A stretch of DNA of 64,000 nucleotides, from the NCBI GenBank assembly GCA_030847615.1, contig JAUMIR010000014.1, positions 16,282,501 through 16,346,500 of the forward strand, in the 5' to 3' direction. The position numbers and the translations under genes are program-made. Of this stretch, positions 62,551-64,000 are shown piece by piece. The notes beneath the pieces are model-generated. The model did no database searches, had not been told where the DNA came from, and saw only the letters and a list, made by a program, of their open reading frames with translations. The DNA comes from Gambelia wislizenii. Lineage: Eukaryota; Chordata; Lepidosauria; Squamata; Crotaphytidae. The first letter of the stretch is position 1; the number at the start of each line of letters is the position of its first letter.

Positions 62551-62785
62551 AGTGGTCTGAGTGTTGGACTAGGACCCTGGCAGACCAGGTTTCAAATCCT
62601 CCTCAACCATGGAAATCTACAAGGTGACCTTGGGTGAGTCATACTCTCTCAGTTTAAGAGGAAGGCAATGGAAAACCCCCTCTAAACAAATTCTCCCAAG
62701 AAAACCCTGTGATAGGGTTCACTTTAGGGTCACCATAAGTAGGAAACATCTTGAGGACACACAACAACAACAACAACAACAAAAT
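62551..62785 (+). mobile_element. tRNA-derived SINE
   Basis: GATGTAGTGGTCTGAGTGTT, GTTTCAAATCCTCC (box B), AGAAAACCCTGTGATAGGGT and a (CAA)n tail. Confidence 0.84.
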
Positions 62786-62855
62786 CTGAACTTGGAGGCA
62801 GCTTGATTTGAATTGGCAATTAAGACCCATCAGTTCTACAAAAGATCTGGAGAGG

Positions 62856-63055
62856 GTGCATCTACACTGTAGAAGTAATGCAGTTAATTTTAAGTGCTGT
62901 AGCACCATCTTATGGAATCCTGGGATCTGTAGTTTTACAAGGTCTTTAGCCTTCTCTGCCAAAGAGTGCTGATGCCTCACCAAACTACAAATCCCAAGAT
63001 CCATGGCAGTCAAAGTGGTATCAAACTGCATTATTTCTACAGTGTACATGCACCC
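62856..63055. mobile_element. MITE family C, copy
   Basis: GGTGCATCTACACTGTAGAA and TTATTTCTACAGTGTACATG are the inverted ends. Confidence 0.8.
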
Positions 63056-63375
63056 TTAGTCCTAACTAGAGTAGACTGATTGGATCAATTATTGAATGGT
63101 GAATCAATTACAAAGTGTCTCCTCAAGTTTAGACTAAGCAATGAGATTCAGGCCAAAAATTGCTAAGATGTGTTGATGAACCTTTTGGCATCCTCCTTGA
63201 GAGCGTGGCTGTAATGCACCTCAATGACAACCATAATCATAACCCACAGCTCAAATGTCAATGACAACATTTAATTAAATTTACCATTATATCATGGCTC
63301 AAAAAATGTATGGACATGAGAGCCAGAAACCGTCCTTTTTTGGGGTTTTTTTTTGGGGGGGGGGTTTTTTTGCTG
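63056..63375. other. Intron 3, unannotated
   Basis: TAACTAGAGTAGACTGATTGG matches a dispersed phrase also found near 30960 and 32235 (inverted). Poly-T/G run at 63341-63371. Confidence 0.4.
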
Positions 63376-63662
63376 GATAAGGGCATGATGGGCAATAAAA
63401 AAAGCAAGAAAATATTGGAGGTCAGTTCATGAGGTGATACAAAAAAAAATCATTAGGACAAAAGTGAGTTTTAAACCTGAACTCATACTATTAGCTTTGA
63501 TAGATGAGCAAATAAAAAAAAACACACACAAGAAAAAATTATTACAACATATGTTAACGGCAAAGAGGATAGTATATACCCAAAGATGGAAGAGTAAGGA
63601 AATACCCTTGATAGAAGACTGGATATGGAAAATGTTTGAATTAGTGGAGATGAATAAATGAA
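63376..63662 (+). mobile_element. L1 LINE ORF2 C-terminal fragment
   Basis: The plus strand encodes KIIRTKVSFKPELILLALID and LTAKRIVYTQRWKSKEIPLI, then EDWIWKMFELVEMNK. This matches the C-terminus of L1 ORF2 in reptiles (AARxxxAxxWK...PTIEEWI). It is 5'-truncated and dead. Confidence 0.8.
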
Positions 63663-63667
63663 CTATG

Positions 63668-64000
63668 GGGTTGTCTAGATGGTGAAAAACTCCTCATAGA
63701 ATTTGAAGAGAATACCTTTTTTCCCAATGAGAGCCTGTATTGATTTGATGATTTTGGAAGAGGGTGGGAAACTGCTTGAGAAATGCCTTTGTGGTTTTTC
63801 CTGAAGTTTTTTTAAAAATACGTGGAAATGTGGATTACCACCCATTTGGACAAGTGATTCGCGGAGCAGTGCATTCTGGAAATGGAAAGCTGATTGGTTG
63901 GACGTGCGTGGCAGTGGCAGGTTTGCCAATCACAAAGTGGCTGGAATTGCCATTTTGGAGTTTCACAGTAGCTATAGTGTGGATGAAGCGGAAGATCGCA
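63668..64000. mobile_element. Family D element, partial, runs off the window
   Basis: GTCTAGATGGTGAAAAACTC starts it. TTTGGACAAGTGATTCGC and AAAGCTGATTGGTTGG are the inverse of blocks at 5975-6015. The right end is outside the window. Confidence 0.45.

Noticed and set aside
60516..64000. LHX3 exon 4 (homeodomain start)
   Set aside because: I looked for the expected AKRPRTTITAKQLETLK-type coding sequence and found none; it must lie to the right of the window.

Overview
The window is nuclear DNA of an amniote, most likely a squamate reptile (lizard). The evidence is the mixture of repeats: many 5'-truncated CR1 LINEs, RTE-BovB, L2-type, L1 and Penelope-like retroelements, tRNA-headed and 5S-rRNA-headed SINEs whose shared 3' tail resembles BovB, several MITE families, and abundant long microsatellites. 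No prokaryotic or plasmid features are present.

Only one protein-coding gene is supported: the 5' part of LHX3, a LIM-homeodomain transcription factor, on the + strand. Two alternative first exons are visible, 1a (19838-19907) and 1b (39159-39264). Both end in phase 1 and can join exon 2 (57992-58163, LIM domain 1), which joins exon 3 (60313-60515, LIM domain 2). The homeodomain and C-terminal exons lie beyond the right edge. The first exons sit in GC/CpG-rich islands at about 19.3-20.0 kb and 37.8-39.5 kb.

Layout: 0-19.3 kb is upstream repeat-rich DNA, including a Penelope-like element with a GIY-YIG endonuclease remnant and a hammerhead-ribozyme-like motif near 8 kb. 19.3-20.4 kb holds promoter/exon 1a and a tandem AATTGCAAT-rich repeat. 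20.4-37.7 kb is intron, notable for a 306-nt pure purine run (23.1 kb), a roughly 1-kb inverted-repeat element (24.3-25.3 kb), a 1.2-kb ATT/CTT array (31.0-32.2 kb), a perfect 121-bp palindrome (32.5 kb), a homopyrimidine minisatellite (33.2-34.3 kb) and a second pyrimidine tract (37.0-37.6 kb). 37.8-39.5 kb is the exon 1b island, with a 30-bp minisatellite split by a LINE fragment. 39.5-58 kb is intron 1 proper, mostly nested SINE/LINE/MITE insertions plus about 1 kb of non-repetitive DNA at 55.5-56.6 kb. 58-64 kb holds exons 2 and 3 and the start of intron 3.

Most open reading frames here are not genes. They are CR1 3' ends in six-frame translation, or products of purine/pyrimidine low-complexity DNA. 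All coordinates for repeats are by eye and may be off by several bases; exon boundaries were checked codon by codon.
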